A stretch of 21,327 nucleotides of DNA from Chara braunii (taxonomy: Eukaryota; Streptophyta; Charophyceae; Charales; Characeae), in contig BFEA01000155.1 of assembly GCA_003427395.1 (NCBI GenBank), forward strand, positions 2,146,370 through 2,167,696, read 5' to 3'. The position numbers and the translations under genes are program-made. The notes under the pieces are model-generated. The model searched no databases and was not told the DNA's origin. It worked only from the letters and a program-made list of their open reading frames with translations. Below are positions 19,356 to 21,327 of this stretch, in pieces. The stretch's first letter is position 1, and every line of letters starts with the position of its first letter.

Positions 19356-19503
19356 AAATATATTTTAATTTATAATAATGTAATAATACTTATATTTTTA
19401 TATTGCAATAGAATAGAATATTGTAATTATTCTAATTGGATTGAATTCGTTTTATAGAAGGATAGTAATAGTTTATAATAGTAAGTAGGCAGAAAGGGAT
19501 TTC
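19356..19503. other. AT-rich island between core copy 2 and right arm B
   Basis: It is strongly A/T in an otherwise mixed-composition window, with an AGAATA/TATTCT hairpin near 19415-19433. It replaces the continuation of the roughly 120-bp array seen in element A. There is no coding potential. It may be an insertion, filler at a junction, or organelle-derived DNA; none of these is shown. Confidence 0.6.
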
Positions 19504-21267
19504 CTTCTCTTGCCCAAATCCGTTGTAAAACGAGCACACCATAACTTTTCACTCCGTCATAGCTCTCTACCTCACCATTATGTCCTCTTCCTTTCTTCAA
19601 ATGAACCCGGCGCGAAAATGCGTCCGGATTTATTCCCTCTTCTTACCTTTCTTCGCCCAGCACTAACGCCCACTCCGTCCTCCGCTGCTTAGCGCAGACC
19701 GGTCAGACACGCCGTCCGGGCCTAGCTCTCATGGCCCACAGCGCTATGTGCTCTGGTAGCTTCTGCCTAGTGCAGACCGGCCAGGCCCGCCGTCTGTCGC
19801 TGTTGACTTCCCAACCTCGCAGTCCGACGGGCTACTGAATGTTGAGCAAAAGCATTCAACCGTCGGCCGTCCTCCTCTTATAAAGGCCGTCCCTTGTGCA
19901 GGGACCGTGCTAATCTTCTCTGTAGCGTTCCAATTTTAACAGATGTCCCGAAGGACTCGACCGGGGCAATGTCCCGCTGCTCCCCCAAAGTACTCTGGCT
20001 GAGCAGGCCGCCTCCCCTTTCCGAACCCCAACAGGCAGCCCATACACAGGCAATCGGTCACTGAGTCGGGGGCGCGGCCCTACTGCAGCCTGTAGCGTGG
20101 GTTTTGGCGACACAGGTCGTGGTGCAGATCTTAGTGGTAGTAACAAATATCCCTATGAGGACTTTGAAGTTCGAGGTGGGGCAGAGTCCCGCGGATATAC
20201 TTATGCCCAACCTCTCCACAGCGGATGGCGGGGAACGAACGATACTCCCGCGGAAAAACGCCCGCCACTCAAGTTTCTTCCGCCTTGTGGGCTAATCACC
20301 CACCGACTCGCATGCCCATTGAACTCCTCGGTCCGCGTTCCAAGACAGGCAGGATAGGGGGTTTTTCACCAGCATCCCGAATACGCAGGAACCCGCCAGT
20401 CAAAACACAGGTGGCGCGTGCTCAAGTTCCTTGACCGCGCCGCGCTTCTCAGCAATGGCGAGGCAGAGGGCTTCGGCCAACATCCTGAACACGCGGACCC
20501 GTCGAACAAAGCCCGCACTCAAGGTCCTCGACTGCCGTGACGACCCCTTACATCCGGCGCCACGTCTGAGTCAACCGGACCAGGAGCAAAGATTGAATAA
20601 AATAAATATAATAAGGCGATGGAATAATAAACACATTTAGAACTTTCTCAATCATCTAAATATAACGGGCGAGGAAACGAAAAATGTTAGCCTTGTCCGA
20701 CGACAAAACCATGGGGGATAGCCCCGCCAGGCCCCCAACCCCTCGGCCCCTTTCGCGCCACTCCGATATTCCGCATTGTTGCCGCTCGTCCTCGATCCCT
20801 GAATCTCCCCGACGAAAGTTCGGCACTGTAACCAATAGAGCTAGACCCAAGTCTGGGTTTGCCCTGACGGATGTCTAAATAAAGCGGGTACAGCGCATCA
20901 CGCTGGCCCACCGAAACGCTCTCAGAAGTCACATTGTTGTTGATGCCGCCCTCCATACGTAATCCAGGTCATAGGCAAGCACCCCAATCAACAAGACATA
21001 ATCTTTTTAATCCCTACTTAATCAGAAGGAAGAAATTTTTCGGTCGGCGATCACGCCGACTTTCCAGCCATCAACAGTTATAGAGGATCACGCGCGCCTC
21101 AAATCCGCTCGCCCACACACTCTCTGTTCTAGTCAACCATCCAGTCAACGTAAATCTCAGACTCAGCCGAGCCAAGCGCGGTATACTTAAACTTTAAGCC
21201 AAAACTATTTTCTGCCACTTGCGAAAACCAGGGCGGATACCCTTGTAAGGGTATTCGCATCGACAAC
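19504..21267 (-). repeat. Element B right inverted arm
   Basis: This arm is the reverse complement of 13496-15259. It contains the second U6-derived piece and the same hairpins, including GTCGGCG-atca-CGCCGAC (about 21042-21059), which is perfectly paired here but has one mismatch in the left arm. Its outer end has TACCC/GGGTA symmetry at 21238-21254. Plus-strand frames of 86, 63 and 64 codons mirror those of the other arm. Confidence 0.85.
19890..19956 (-). pseudogene. U6 spliceosomal snRNA-derived sequence (3'-truncated), right arm B
   Basis: This is the minus-strand counterpart of 14807-14872, with the same landmarks (GTCC-TTCG-GGAC, AAAATTGGAACG, ACAGAGA, GATTAGC) and the same point of truncation. 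It differs in the internal stem-loop: AGCACGGTCCC and TGCACAAGGGAC, so GTCCCT and AGGGAC pair perfectly, whereas the left copy has a mismatch. The break at the same place in both arms shows that the U6 piece was captured before the arms were duplicated. Confidence 0.8.
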
Positions 21268-21300
21268 GGGTGAATCGGTCGCAGGAACGCGGCTAAGTAC

Positions 21301-21327
21301 AGAGAGAGAGAGAGAGAGAGAGAGAGA
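21301..21327. repeat. (GA)n microsatellite
   Basis: A pure AG/GA dinucleotide run to the end of the window, 33 bp outside the outer limit of arm B. Confidence 0.9.

Larger units (their letters stand above)
13496..21267. mobile_element. Element B: long-inverted-repeat element with U6-derived arms and a copy of the 4.05-kb core
   Basis: Arms of about 1.76 kb (13496-15259 and 19504-21267) are inverted copies of each other, at an estimated identity above 90 percent and with mostly transition differences. They share nothing obvious with the arms of element A. The spacer consists of 43 bp (15260-15302), the core copy (15303-19355) and an AT-rich 148 bp (19356-19503). Outer homology begins at GTTGTCG and ends at CGACAAC. 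I saw no clear target duplication and no transposase. It could be a transposon, a foldback duplication or an opposite-orientation assembly of two alleles. The distinct unique bits next to each arm argue that it is not a simple artefact. Confidence 0.7.

Overview
This window looks like repeat-dominated, non-coding nuclear DNA from a eukaryote. I found no intact protein gene. Two anchors support a nuclear eukaryotic origin. A sequence with the hallmarks of spliceosomal U6 snRNA (5' TTCG-capped stem, AAAATTGGAACG, ACAGAGA, GATTAGC, CCTGCGCAAGGA) occurs twice in opposite orientation. A degraded retrotransposon Gag-like reading frame ends in a damaged zinc knuckle. The 5' stem of the U6 copy resembles the green-plant type, but I cannot exclude a fungus with a similar U6, so the lineage stays open.

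Layout. (1) 1-6173: element A, 6.0 kb. A long inverted repeat (arms 97-1048 and 5179-6131) brackets a 4.1-kb non-coding spacer, and the whole sits inside a (TA)n tract. (2) 6174-9537: non-coding DNA, the first kilobase of which is packed with consecutive small hairpins. (3) 9562-11390: Gag-like pseudogene in two blocks, without any pol. (4) 11391-13495: non-coding, with a 46-bp tandem hairpin repeat and a second hairpin-packed stretch. (5) 13496-21267: element B, 7.8 kb. A different long inverted repeat (arms 13496-15259 and 19504-21267, each carrying the U6-derived piece) surrounds a second, nearly identical copy (15303-19355) of element A's spacer. (6) The window ends in (GA)n.

The main relationships are these. 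The same 4.05-kb core lies inside two unrelated pairs of inverted arms, and its left homology limit coincides with the inner end of element A's left arm. The two core copies share undetermined bases (N) at the same positions and hardly differ in the middle, yet diverge at both edges. That suggests assembly duplication or recent conversion.

The most unusual signal is structural. Short hairpins are very dense across the window. At least three separate repeat families (about 3.67-4.61 kb, 4.92-5.43 kb and 12.24-12.44 kb) keep an apical or central sequence while their stem arms change in a paired way. The pattern points to selection on, or generation of, the folded form rather than the primary sequence. 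No coding capacity explains it. Whether these are transposase-binding subterminal repeats, a structured transcript, or products of template switching cannot be decided from sequence alone.
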